Assembly: GCF_900094705.1 (NCBI RefSeq)
Contig: NZ_FMAR01000002.1
Location: 1-64,000, forward strand
Length of the DNA stretch: 64,000 nt
Origin: Chitinophaga costaii
GTDB lineage: Bacteria; Bacteroidota; Bacteroidia; Chitinophagales; Chitinophagaceae
Direction of reading: 5' to 3'
The notes under the pieces are model-generated. The model was not told the DNA's origin. It saw only the letters and a list, made by a program, of their open reading frames with translations, and did no database searches. Below are positions 25,676 through 33,925 of this stretch, piece by piece. Positions within the stretch are counted from its first letter, which is position 1; each line of letters starts with the position of its first letter. A program made the position numbers and the translations under genes.

Positions 25676-26815
25676 ATGCTTTTTTCCGACATTATAGGCC
25701 AGGCCGCAACCAAGCAGCAATTATTGCAATCGGTGCAGCAGAACCGGCTTAGTCATGCGATGATCCTGCTGGGTCCAGAGGGCGCTGGTGGCTTGTCGTT
25801 GGCCCTGGCTTTTTCCCAATATGTGGCTTGTGAAAATAAACAGGCCCAAGATGCTTGCGGCATGTGTGCTTCCTGTATAAAGGCGGGTCGTTACATTCAC
25901 CCCGACATTCACTTTTCCTTTCCAGTGGTACCTCGCAAACCTGGAGACAAACCCATAAGCACCGACTATATGGCCGAGTGGCGGCAGTTTATAACAACAA
26001 ACCCTTATGGCAATGCTTACGATTGGCTTCAGTTTATTGGGGCTGAAAACAAACAGGGTAATATTACCGCCAATGAATGCAACGATATCATTCACAAACT
26101 AAGCCTCAAGAGCTTTGAAAGCGAGTACAAGATACTGGTGATGTGGATGCCAGAATACCTGGGCAATGAAGGCAATCGTTTGCTGAAGCTCATTGAAGAA
26201 CCGCCTGATAACACCCTGTTTCTACTCGTGGCGGAAAACCAGGAACATATCCTGGCTACCATTTTATCGCGCGTACACCTCATCAAAATAAACCCCCTTT
26301 CCAAATCTGAAGTGGTACAAGCCCTGGTAACGCGGGCCCAAGCACCAGAACAAAAAGCACGGCAGATCGCCACAATTACCTCGGGCAACTACCGGGAGGC
26401 CGTACACCTGCTCCAGCAAGCGGAAGACGATTATTATGAATTGCTACGCAACTGGCTCAATTTCATCTTCACCGGCAACCGGGTGAACCTGCAAGCCTGG
26501 ATAGAAAATATTGCCAGCCCTAAAATGGGCCGGGAAAACCAAAAGCAATTCCTCCGGTACTTCATTAACTTGCTGGAACATTCCCTCCGCCTTCAATATA
26601 TGGACAAAAGCCAGCTAGGTTTTTCGGAGGAGGAAAAGGACTTTGCCGGCAAAATCCAGAAACTTGCTAACCTGGAACAAATGGAACTGATCGCCACAGA
26701 ACTGGATAACGCTAGCTATCATATAGAAAGGAATGCAAACGCCAAGATTCTTTTCCATGCCCTTTCCATCCGCCTGCAATATATATTTAAGAAGAAGCGC
26801 CTGCCTATTGTATGA
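25676..26815 (+). CDS. holB: DNA polymerase III subunit delta'
   Basis: 379 aa. DIIGQAATKQQLLQSVQQNRLSHAMILLGPEGAGG at the N-terminus, a zinc-binding cluster (CENKQAQDACGMCASC), and LLKLIEEPPDNTLFLLVAENQEHILATILSRV identify a clamp-loader delta' subunit. The P-loop reads GPEGAGGLS without the usual lysine, as expected for delta', which does not hydrolyse ATP. It belongs to the clamp loader with DnaX and delta. It starts 26 bases after the GPx terminator and is followed by ricT, a common arrangement in this phylum. Confidence 0.88.
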   Translation: MLFSDIIGQAATKQQLLQSVQQNRLSHAMILLGPEGAGGLSLALAFSQYVACENKQAQDACGMCASCIKAGRYIHPDIHFSFPVVPRKPGDKPISTDYMAEWRQFITTNPYGNAYDWLQFIGAENKQGNITANECNDIIHKLSLKSFESEYKILVMWMPEYLGNEGNRLLKLIEEPPDNTLFLLVAENQEHILATILSRVHLIKINPLSKSEVVQALVTRAQAPEQKARQIATITSGNYREAVHLLQQAEDDYYELLRNWLNFIFTGNRVNLQAWIENIASPKMGRENQKQFLRYFINLLEHSLRLQYMDKSQLGFSEEEKDFAGKIQKLANLEQMELIATELDNASYHIERNANAKILFHALSIRLQYIFKKKRLPIV

Positions 26816-26830
26816 TTTCCCGATACCTTG

Positions 26831-26848
26831 GCTCCGTTATCACGGAGC
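26831..26848 (+). other. Hairpin after holB without T-run
   Basis: GCTCCGT (26831-26837) pairs exactly with ACGGAGC (26842-26848) around a 4-base loop, 15 bases after the holB stop. There is no T-tract, so it may protect the 3' end or terminate weakly. Confidence 0.4.
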
Positions 26849-26915
26849 GAGGCATGAGCTTGTGTTTAGCGGATATCCGGGCATTTAACTATACAGGCAT
26901 CCATTTATATTCCCT

Positions 26916-26923
26916 TATCTTTG
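26916..26923 (+). promoter_or_regulatory. -7 box TATCTTTG of ricT
   Basis: Exact TAnnTTTG match about 100 bases before the ricT ATG, leaving a leader of about 95 bases that holds no obvious structure. Confidence 0.5.
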
Positions 26924-27023
26924 TCCTGTCCCTGTCCCGCCTTTTGGTGTTCTGCCCGGAATACCATAAATTGAGGGTTTAGACTGGATTTTTAATATTT
27001 GTTAAATTTTAAAATTGACTCAT

Positions 27024-28631
27024 ATGGCTTGTGCCGGATGTGGTACGGGTGGAGATGGAAAACCTACAGGATGCAAGAGCAATGGAGGTTGTAGCACGGG
27101 AGGATGTAACAGGCTAAACGTGTTTGACTGGTTAGCCGATATTCCACTGAGTGATAGTTTAGCACCATTTGACATTATAGAAGTAAGTTTCAACAACGGT
27201 AGCCGCAAAGATTTCTACCGCAACGTTACCAGGCAATTATTGGATAAAGGCGAAATGGTAACGGTAGAAGGCGTCAGCGGTTTCGATGTAGGCATGGTAA
27301 GTCTTACCGGGGAATTGGTAAAACTGCAAATGAAAAAGCGTCGCGCAGAAGATACCCCTGAAGTAAAAAAGGTATTGCGCCGGTCGTCTACAGAGGATAT
27401 GAACCGGATGGAGGATAACAAACGCAGGGAAAAAGAAGCCTTGGTGCGATCCCGTGCCCTGGCCCGCACCCTGGGTTTGGAAATGAAACTTACAGAAGTG
27501 GAAATGCAGGCCGATGGCCGCAAAGCCACCTTCTTCTATACTGCAGATGATCGCGTAGACTTTCGTGAACTGATCAAAATCTTCGCTTCTGAATTCAAGG
27601 TAAAAGTGGAAATGCGCCAGATCGGCGCCCGGCAGGAAGCCGGTAAAGTAGGCGGCATAGGCAGTTGCGGCCGCGAACTTTGCTGCTCCACCTGGCTCAC
27701 CGACTTCAAGAGCGTGAACACGACCGCCGCCCGTTACCAAAACTTATCAATTAACCAGGCTAAGCTCAGTGGCCAATGCGGCCGCCTGAAATGCTGCCTG
27801 AATTACGAATTGGATACCTATCTCGACGCCCTCAAAGATTTTCCGGAAGATGCCGACATCATTGAAACGGCCAGCGGCCCGGCTACTTTGCAGAAGCGTG
27901 ACATCTTCAAAAACTTGATGTGGTACTCCTATTCTAATAGTAATAAATTGTACCCACTTACCATTAGCCGCGTTAAGGAAATTCGCCTGATGAACAAACA
28001 GGGCCAGAAACCAGACGAACTAAAACCGGTAGAAATAGTCAGCGGTAAAACGCCCAAAGAAGCAGACCTTGGGTTTGTGGACGTGGTGGGCCAGATCAGC
28101 CTTCGCTCCCTGGAGAAAAATTCTCAGAAACGCAAACAGAAAGACCGCGATAAACAGCGCCAGCAATCACAAAAAGGTGGGCAACAGTCCAGTGGCAGTG
28201 GTAACCGGGAAGGCCGTGAGCAACGTAGTGGCGAAGCCAATCGCGAACAAAAGCAACGCCAGCGTGGGGATAAGCCTAACAATGAAAACAGGGAACCCCG
28301 TGGCGAACAACGGGAAGGTCGCGAACCACGTGAAGGCCGTGAGCCACGTGGGCAACATCGCGACGGCCGCAATAGCCCACGTTCAGAAAGAGGCGATGGC
28401 CGGGGCAATAATCACCCCCGCAACGAACGTTCGCAGCAGGAACGTGCCCCCAAGGGTGACCGTGTAGATCAAAAGCCAAGGGGAGAAAGACCGCAGCAAC
28501 CCGCTAGCGGTGCAAATCCTGAAGGTGGCCAAGCTGCACTCCAACAGGGACAAGGCGGAGGTAGCGGCAGAAACCGTGGGCCAAGACACCGGCCAAGACA
28601 AGGGCAACAACAGCCTAAAAAAGAAGATTAA
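27024..28631 (+). CDS. ricT: RicT/PSP1-domain protein with long basic disordered tail
   Basis: 535 aa from the ATG at 27024 (an in-frame TTG three codons earlier is less likely). An N-terminal Cys-rich stretch (MACAGCGTGG...CKSNGGCSTGGC) may bind an Fe-S cluster; the PSP1 domain carries GGIGSCGRELCCSTWL and SGQCGRLKCCLNYE, the cysteine signature of RicT (YaaT). In Bacillus RicT works with RicA and RicF in RNA maturation with RNase Y. Roughly the last 165 residues are a repetitive Arg/Gly/Glu/Gln tail (EGREPREGREPRG and similar), likely disordered and RNA-binding, far longer than in the Bacillus protein. Confidence 0.9.
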   Translation: MACAGCGTGGDGKPTGCKSNGGCSTGGCNRLNVFDWLADIPLSDSLAPFDIIEVSFNNGSRKDFYRNVTRQLLDKGEMVTVEGVSGFDVGMVSLTGELVKLQMKKRRAEDTPEVKKVLRRSSTEDMNRMEDNKRREKEALVRSRALARTLGLEMKLTEVEMQADGRKATFFYTADDRVDFRELIKIFASEFKVKVEMRQIGARQEAGKVGGIGSCGRELCCSTWLTDFKSVNTTAARYQNLSINQAKLSGQCGRLKCCLNYELDTYLDALKDFPEDADIIETASGPATLQKRDIFKNLMWYSYSNSNKLYPLTISRVKEIRLMNKQGQKPDELKPVEIVSGKTPKEADLGFVDVVGQISLRSLEKNSQKRKQKDRDKQRQQSQKGGQQSSGSGNREGREQRSGEANREQKQRQRGDKPNNENREPRGEQREGREPREGREPRGQHRDGRNSPRSERGDGRGNNHPRNERSQQERAPKGDRVDQKPRGERPQQPASGANPEGGQAALQQGQGGGSGRNRGPRHRPRQGQQQPKKED

Positions 28632-28658
28632 CATATTTCTGATACCCTATTTCTACCA

Positions 28659-28688
28659 GGCGTTTCCTTCCGGAAGCGCCTTTTTTTT
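28659..28688 (+). terminator. ricT terminator
   Basis: A 9-bp stem with one G-U (28659-28667 with 28672-28680), loop TTCC, then eight T. Confidence 0.9.
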
Positions 28689-28935
28689 AACAACTTATTG
28701 CAAAACCGTGTAGGGGGCTATTAGAAAATTTAACTGCCTACGCTATCCTATCTAACTAATTGTTTATTAATACCTATATCTGAACGCGCTATCCATTCTG
28801 CCGCTTTCAAGTCTATATTCAGCTTAAAAAAACATTATATTTTCTTAATATATTATAATTTATTTGAATAATAGGATATTATATTTAAATTAGCATTCCT
28901 ATACCTAGCCAAGCTAACCAAACCCATGAAATAAT
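28689..28935. other. AT-rich gap, nothing recognised
   Basis: Strongly AT-rich between 28780 and 28890. No gene, repeat or clear promoter was found. Confidence 0.5.
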
Positions 28936-29544
28936 ATGGCCGCTTTCTTTGGTGCGCACTTTTCGGGTACTCTATACCGTTTTTGCGACCAGGCGATTAA
29001 GACCAAATTCTTCACCATTGCCGGCGTTCCTTTGTTGCCTCAGGGCAGCTATTATCAGACAGGAACCGGAAAGGACATTCCTATGCTACTCAGCGAAAAA
29101 AGCGTTTGGGCAGCTTATTCCCGCATTACTATGCCTGTGATAGGCATGTGCCTTTTAATGGCGAATAATATTTATTGCCTGTTATTATTTGCGGCAATTA
29201 TGGTCAATGCGCTCATTAACTGGTTCAGCTACTTTTACGTAAGCGAACCGGATAAAGCTGCACGACAACTGCTTCAAACAGCTTTCGGCTACAACATGCT
29301 ACCAGAGCTTCTTCCCCGGCATGTTCAGGTGAAATTGCATAATGAACTTTGTTCTCTTTTCAAACATACATATGGCAATACTGCCAAATGGGAAGACATG
29401 GTTAAAAAAGGCCAGCTAGATGAAGCCACCCGTCCCATCCTGTATGCGCTGGCAAGGTATGCCCGCATTTTTAACAATGAATTCCGCTACGATGAACTGT
29501 TCAATAAAGTAGCGAAATACCACCAGCCCATCCCCATGCAATAA
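28936..29544 (+). CDS. Hypothetical membrane protein
   Basis: 202 aa. Two adjacent hydrophobic segments at about 63-100 (ITMPVIGMCLLMANNIYCLLLFAAIMVNALINWF) make a helical hairpin; the rest is soluble and helical. A start such as MAAFFGAHF is plausible, and AT-rich DNA precedes it. I do not recognise the family. It stands in a gene-poor stretch next to a pseudogene, so it may be a lineage-specific gene. Confidence 0.6.
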   Translation: MAAFFGAHFSGTLYRFCDQAIKTKFFTIAGVPLLPQGSYYQTGTGKDIPMLLSEKSVWAAYSRITMPVIGMCLLMANNIYCLLLFAAIMVNALINWFSYFYVSEPDKAARQLLQTAFGYNMLPELLPRHVQVKLHNELCSLFKHTYGNTAKWEDMVKKGQLDEATRPILYALARYARIFNNEFRYDELFNKVAKYHQPIPMQ

Positions 29545-29799
29545 ATCCCATTCCCCCCTGCGTGCAACAAGGGCTTACATGCCCTGTCTATCATCTATCA
29601 CAAATTTTCTATCCTTAGTTTAAACGGTTTGCTATGATTATAGCACCATTATTTATATTAAGTTGCCATATGGGCGGGCTTCAAAGGCTGGCGCAAACCT
29701 GCCATATTATGCTTCCCGGTGGGGCTCCTGTTGATTATTTGGCCGTAGAACTATCATATAACCACTCACTTGGCATTGCAATTTTAATTAAGACTGTAC

Positions 29800-30188
29800 A
29801 TGGACAAACGAACCATTATCCTGATAAACCTGATTGGTGTGCTGAGCCTATGTTTTATCTTGTGAGGGCCTATGTGGTGCAATTTGCGTGGCATGAATTT
29901 CCTTGCCCGCTCTACCTGTTACAGCGTAAATGTGTGATGGGTGTTGCTTTCGGACTAATGTTGAACTTACGTAATGGGATAAAATCTAAGCATTAAGCCA
30001 TTTCCATATTAAGTGGCCTCGTAGGCGCGGGTATAGTCAGGCGACAGATTCTTTTACACATTGTACCAGGAAGCGGTACTCCCTGGTATGGTGATCCAAT
30101 AGGAGGGATCCATCTTTATACCTGGAGCTTATTCATTTTATTGGCAGCTATTACAAGTATAGCACTTTTATTATTTGCCGATAAATAA
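29800..30188 (+). pseudogene. DsbB-like disulfide bond formation protein, broken
   Basis: The beginning (MDKRTIILINLIGVLSLCFIL) stops at a TGA (29863) but continues in the +2 frame as RAYVVQFAWHEFPCPLYLLQR, so there is a frameshift near 29860. That frame stops at a TAA (29994-29996) after GIKSKH and resumes with AISILSGLVGAG, then RRQILLHIVPGSG, GGIHLYTWSLF and ends at 30188. These are the conserved blocks of a DsbB family (HELPCPLCLLQR, RQILLHIVPG, LHLYTW). The second cysteine of CPLC is Tyr. Frameshift, nonsense codon (probably TAT to TAA) and loss of a catalytic Cys all indicate a non-functional gene. Confidence 0.8.
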
Positions 30189-30550
30189 TTGGATGATACG
30201 GCCAACGTTTCCTGTTATGTGCCAAGGGGCATGGTAAATACCATCCCGACTGCTTGCTGGCTGCTGGTTATTTCAGCGTATCCGGCTTTGTGATCGCCTT
30301 CCTGGAATGTGGATTCGGGCCTTGCCTGGAAGATCCGGTCCAATATCAGGTACTACAGCGCAAATTCTTTTAAGCCAATAATTACTGAAATGCAATGCTA
30401 ACCAAGCAACCTTCCTGTGAATTACAGAACGTTGCTCTGCAACTTTTGCAACTGCTCACGGTGCCGTTACAAAGTGTTGCTACATACTTATCATTCCTTC
30501 CCTTCCTTAAATAATTGCCTCCTGTAAAAACTGCCCTTGTGCAGCCTTCA
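30189..30550. other. Gene-poor stretch, possible gene remnant
   Basis: No intact gene. On the minus strand a 45-codon open stretch ending at TAA 30215 reads protein-like (DRIFQARPESTFQEGDHKAG, then GMVFTMPLGT), with an in-frame TAG just upstream after LKEFAL; it may be the 3' remnant of an unidentified gene. I cannot name it. Confidence 0.25.
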
Positions 30551-31015
30551 TTATGCATTCAGCACCTCCGTTTCATCCAGCAGGCGGCGGTGATAATTTA
30601 CCTGCCCCAGATGATAACTTAGGTGTGTGGTTAGGTGTATTAGGAAGTAGGCTATACTCACAGCCTCCCCGTTTAACGTACCGGGGAAATTTTCCTTCCA
30701 GGTATTCTCCGGAATGTTAGGCAATGTCCGATCAATAACAACAATGGCATCATCAATACTTGAAAGCAGCGTAGTACGGGGAATATTTTTTAGGGAGAAT
30801 TCCAGTTCCCGATGGCGGATATAGCCGCTCTTACCGAGTACACTGCCAATATAGTTGTTAAGGTTGCCTACAAGGTGAAGGCATAAATTGCCTGCGGAGT
30901 TAAGAATATTTTTGTCAATGCGCCATATATTGTGCTCATCCTGATATTGGAGCAATTCATTTTTCAGGCGCTCCAGATCTCTGCGGAACAATGGGGCCAA
31001 GATATCTGCTAACAT
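30551..31015 (-). CDS. DinB superfamily protein (DUF1572-like)
   Basis: 154 aa from the second ATG (31015); a start three codons earlier at 31024 is possible. FRRDLERLKNELLQYQDE, then NLCLHLVGNLNNYIGSVLG with a metal-ligand type His, and the C-terminal HLTTHLSYHLGQVNYHRR with several His, fit the DUF1572 branch of the DinB/YfiT fold, a four-helix metal-binding bundle. Function in Bacteroidota is unknown; relatives include thiol transferases. Single gene. Confidence 0.8.
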   Translation of the reverse strand: MLADILAPLFRRDLERLKNELLQYQDEHNIWRIDKNILNSAGNLCLHLVGNLNNYIGSVLGKSGYIRHRELEFSLKNIPRTTLLSSIDDAIVVIDRTLPNIPENTWKENFPGTLNGEAVSIAYFLIHLTTHLSYHLGQVNYHRRLLDETEVLNA

Positions 31016-31247
31016 AAAAAACATTTAGTAAATGGTAAAATAAAGATACTTTATCCAGGTAGAGCCGCATAATATACAGCCTTACCCGGAAAAAAAACTC
31101 CCCACCTGAAAACAGGCAGGGATGATTAAATTACTAACTAACCCAATGCTTACATTAATAAGCGAAATATATCTGAAACTGCCATAGTTCAGGATTTCAG
31201 ACCAACGGCATATTCGTTTTCCTGTTAATAACCAGACAAAGTCAATG

Positions 31248-31393
31248 ACCAGCATCAATTATTATATGGTGCAATCAGATGTACAAGATTTGACTTTATC
31301 ACCAACATCAATTATTGCCTCGCGCAATTAGTTGGTAAAGTTTTTATTTGTTTCTCACCAATATCAATTATTGCCTGCGGTAATAGGTGGGCA
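31248..31393. repeat. Three direct repeats, two with clear hairpin potential
   Basis: The word ACCAAYATCAATTATTGCCT occurs at 31301-31320 and 31357-31376, with a shortened copy (ACCAGCATCAATTATT) at 31248-31263; spacings are 53 and 56 bases. Copy 2 folds: ACCAAC with GTTGGT (31331-31336) and ATTGC with GCAAT. Copy 3 folds: CACC (31356-31359) with GGTG (31386-31389) and TATTGCC with GGTAATA (31379-31385), loop TGC. The loop-side halves differ between copies while the left arms are conserved and compensatory. Located downstream of recA and upstream of the DinB gene. Confidence 0.55.
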
Positions 31394-31525
31394 TGAGGTG
31401 CCTTATTTAAGGCCCGTACCATATATTGTTTGGCCTAATTAGATGCACATATTGTTGCTTTTGGATGTAGATTCAAAAGCCCTGATAAAAATTGCACGCA
31501 CACACTTCTCATCTGCGAATAATTA

Positions 31526-31555
31526 ACATTCACACAGGCAACATTTACACAGGCA
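31526..31555. repeat. Tandem duplication of a 15-base unit
   Basis: ACATTCACACAGGCA (31526-31540) is followed directly by ACATTTACACAGGCA (31541-31555), one mismatch. It lies about 70 bases after the recA stop. Meaning unknown; probably a slippage product. Confidence 0.6.
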
Positions 31556-31627
31556 AATTTTAATGAAAATTTACCGGGGGTGGTCAAGCAAAGCAATTGT
31601 TGATGCCGCCCTCGGCATAGAAAGCAT

Positions 31628-32644
31628 TTAGGCTTCGGCAGCAGCCTGCATTTCCAGGCGCTTGGCTTTGATTTTGGCTTCGATTTCTGCAGCAAGTCCT
31701 GGATTGTCTCCCAATAACTGTTTTACAGCATCGCGACCCTGACCCAGTTTGTTGCTGTCATAGCTGAACCAGCTACCGCTTTTCTGCACAATACCAAACT
31801 CAACACCCATGTCAATGATCTCGCCATTTTTTGAAATGCCATGACCGAAGATAATATCAAACTCTGCCTGGCGGAAGGGAGGAGCTACTTTATTTTTCAC
31901 CACTTTCACTTTAACCCGGTTACCCACGGCTTCGTCACCATCTTTAATCTGGGTCATGCGACGAATATCGAGGCGTACCGATGCGTAGAATTTAAGGGCG
32001 TTACCACCGGTCGTTGTTTCGGGGTTGCCGAACATTACGCCGATCTTTTCACGAAGCTGGTTAATGAAAATGCAGCAGCAATTAGTTTTAGAGATTGTGG
32101 CCGTGAGCTTACGCAGCGCCTGCGACATCAAACGTGCTTGGAGGCCCATTTTGCTTTCTCCCATTTCACCTTCCAACTCACCTTTGGGCACCAGGGCGGC
32201 TACGGAGTCTATTACCACTACGTCTACCGCACCAGACAGGATCAGTCGATCGGCTATTTCAAGGGCTTGCTCACCGTGGTCGGGCTGGGAGATCAGGAGC
32301 GAATCTACATCTACGCCCAGACGCTGGGCATAAGAACTGTCAAATGCATGTTCCGCATCGATAATGGCGCAAATACCCCCTTTCTTCTGCGCTTCTGCGA
32401 TCGTATGGATAGCCAGGGTAGTCTTACCTGAAGACTCAGGGCCATATATTTCTACGATTCTTCCTTTAGGTAAACCGCCGATACCGAGTGCTATGTCCAG
32501 GCCCAATGAACCGGTGGAAATAAACTCCATTGGCTCGGCACCTCTTTCTCCCATCATCATTACAGACCCCTTACCAAAATCTTTTTCGATTTTATCCATG
32601 GTAAGGCGGAGGGCCTTTAATTTTTCTGCATTGGCTGTAGACAT
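31628..32644 (-). CDS. recA: Recombinase RecA
   Basis: 338 aa, normal length. Walker [37 protein letters not shown], the L1/L2 loop sequences ([52 protein letters not shown]) and the shortened acidic-poor C-terminus are all standard. It catalyses strand exchange and co-protease reactions. It is monocistronic, with a promoter region carrying two 13-base repeats (see 32710-32743). No clear T-run terminator was found behind it. Confidence 0.98.
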   Translation of the reverse strand: MSTANAEKLKALRLTMDKIEKDFGKGSVMMMGERGAEPMEFISTGSLGLDIALGIGGLPKGRIVEIYGPESSGKTTLAIHTIAEAQKKGGICAIIDAEHAFDSSYAQRLGVDVDSLLISQPDHGEQALEIADRLILSGAVDVVVIDSVAALVPKGELEGEMGESKMGLQARLMSQALRKLTATISKTNCCCIFINQLREKIGVMFGNPETTTGGNALKFYASVRLDIRRMTQIKDGDEAVGNRVKVKVVKNKVAPPFRQAEFDIIFGHGISKNGEIIDMGVEFGIVQKSGSWFSYDSNKLGQGRDAVKQLLGDNPGLAAEIEAKIKAKRLEMQAAAEA

Positions 32645-32681
32645 TGTAAGTAAGTTTAGTAATTATAAATTCAATGGTACG

Positions 32682-32689
32682 CTAAGGTA
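32682..32689 (-). promoter_or_regulatory. Possible recA -7 box TACCTTAG
   Basis: One mismatch to TAnnTTTG on the minus strand; the transcript would start about 32 bases before the recA ATG. The 13-base repeat at 32710-32722 would overlap the -33 region. Confidence 0.35.
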
Positions 32690-32709
32690 GGTAGCAATTT
32701 TGATTTATC

Positions 32710-32743
32710 CTAAAATAATTAGCAATTTTACTAAAATAACTAG
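32710..32743. promoter_or_regulatory. Two 13-bp direct repeats in the recA promoter region, candidate operator
   Basis: CTAAAATAATTAG (32710-32722) and CTAAAATAACTAG (32731-32743) differ at one base and are 21 bases apart start to start, i.e. two helical turns, on the same DNA face. Each begins with CTA and ends with TAG, giving partial dyad symmetry. A damage-responsive repressor site is a natural guess for recA but is inference. Confidence 0.45.
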
Positions 32744-32789
32744 TAGGATGTTTTCCCGTTGCCGCGTTTCCCCGCTGATAACATTACAA

Positions 32790-33173
32790 AGATGCAGGGT
32801 TAATACGCAAGGGATGTGCGTAGAGGGTAAAAAGTTTTAAAAAATATTTTATGTATGATTAACAAACTGAAAATTAACCAGATATGAAATATACCTTTTG
32901 GAAGCTACCCGGGCAGTAGTTCTACTGAATTGCAAAAAACAGGTATTTATACGCTTGATAACAACCCGGAAAACCCTGAGTTTTGTATAGTGCTGGAGAA
33001 AAAAGTGAAAGAAGATATAACGAAGCGGCCTTTCTCCATTCGTAACCCCGGTTTCTACATTTATTTTAGGCACTACACCATTATGGCCTTTCTTCTTGCA
33101 AGGAAAAGACCTCGCTTTTCGTGCGCTACACCCATCAACCGGATTTTACACCAGTTTTGTTAACCCTGTTTGT
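32790..33173. other. Gap between recA promoter region and PAP2-like gene
   Basis: No gene recognised. A 77-codon plus-strand frame at 32930-33163 has no protein family look, and both strands carry many stops in other frames. It may be eroded coding DNA but no family could be named. Confidence 0.4.
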
Positions 33174-33872
33174 TTACCCAATAATTCCATAAGCCATTAC
33201 CTGCGATAAAATACCTACTGCTATTCCTAAGTACACCTCAAAAGGGGAGTGAGCATTCAATATCATCCGGCAGGTACACACCAGGCCCGTTATCAAAAAG
33301 GTAATCAGCAATGGTAGCGTTACATTCACCTGTAGCCCCCACATGAGTGTGAGCAAAAAGCCGATCACGCCCCCCCAGCCTACGGTATGCATACTGATCT
33401 TCACGAAAATATTGGCTAAAAAAGCCAGGATAATGGCGATGAAAATGCCCAGGAAAAACACATTGAAGAATGGTGCAGCCTGCCCTTCCCGTTTAAAAGT
33501 ATAGAACGCCCAGAAATAAAAAATCATGGTGCTCAGGTAAGGAATAATCCGGTCTTGCTGTGAGCGCAAATGTATACTGGGTAAAAATCCCAGCGCCTTA
33601 CTCAGCAGCACCACCAGTAGCGGGAATAGTAAACTGATGCTCACCACGCGGAAGTAAAAGATATCGTAATCAAAATGTTTGCTAAGGTTGCGGAAAGTGG
33701 CAAAATATTCCGGCATGGACCATACCAGCAAAATAGTCACCGCGGTGGGAATGAAGAGCGGATGGAATACGTAAGAAACGGCTTGCGCAAAGGCCCTGGT
33801 GGCTGGTGGAAAAGAAGGCGCCGAGGTGTATACCGTTGGCTGGCCCTGCGCAAAACTGTTATGGTCCGTCAT
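33174..33872 (-). CDS. PAP2-superfamily-like integral membrane protein
   Basis: 232 aa with about six membrane helices. SMHTVGWGG occupies the place of the PAP2 PSGH motif and RMILNAHSPFEVYLGIAVG that of the SRxxxxxHxxxDVxxG motif, so a phosphatase fold is likely but two motifs are altered (H retained, D replaced by E). Such proteins are common next to other envelope genes in Bacteroidota; activity is uncertain. It is transcribed after rpoN, 53 bases apart, on the same strand. Confidence 0.65.
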   Translation of the reverse strand: MTDHNSFAQGQPTVYTSAPSFPPATRAFAQAVSYVFHPLFIPTAVTILLVWSMPEYFATFRNLSKHFDYDIFYFRVVSISLLFPLLVVLLSKALGFLPSIHLRSQQDRIIPYLSTMIFYFWAFYTFKREGQAAPFFNVFFLGIFIAIILAFLANIFVKISMHTVGWGGVIGFLLTLMWGLQVNVTLPLLITFLITGLVCTCRMILNAHSPFEVYLGIAVGILSQVMAYGIIG

Positions 33873-33925
33873 AAAAATTTAGTTGGTGATGAGGCCGCGA
33901 AGATACGATCTCTCCGGGCTTTGGC

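Noticed and set aside
29634-29996. 120-codon plus-strand ORF as an independent gene
   Set aside because: Its second half is the middle of the broken DsbB-like gene; the first half is out of frame with it and has no recognisable content.
31248-31393. The three repeats as a CRISPR array
   Set aside because: Only three copies, one truncated, with imperfect repeats, spacer parts that pair with the repeat arms, and no cas genes.
32930-33163. 77-codon ORF upstream of the PAP2-like gene
   Set aside because: No family resemblance, no clear promoter and atypical composition; treated as non-coding.
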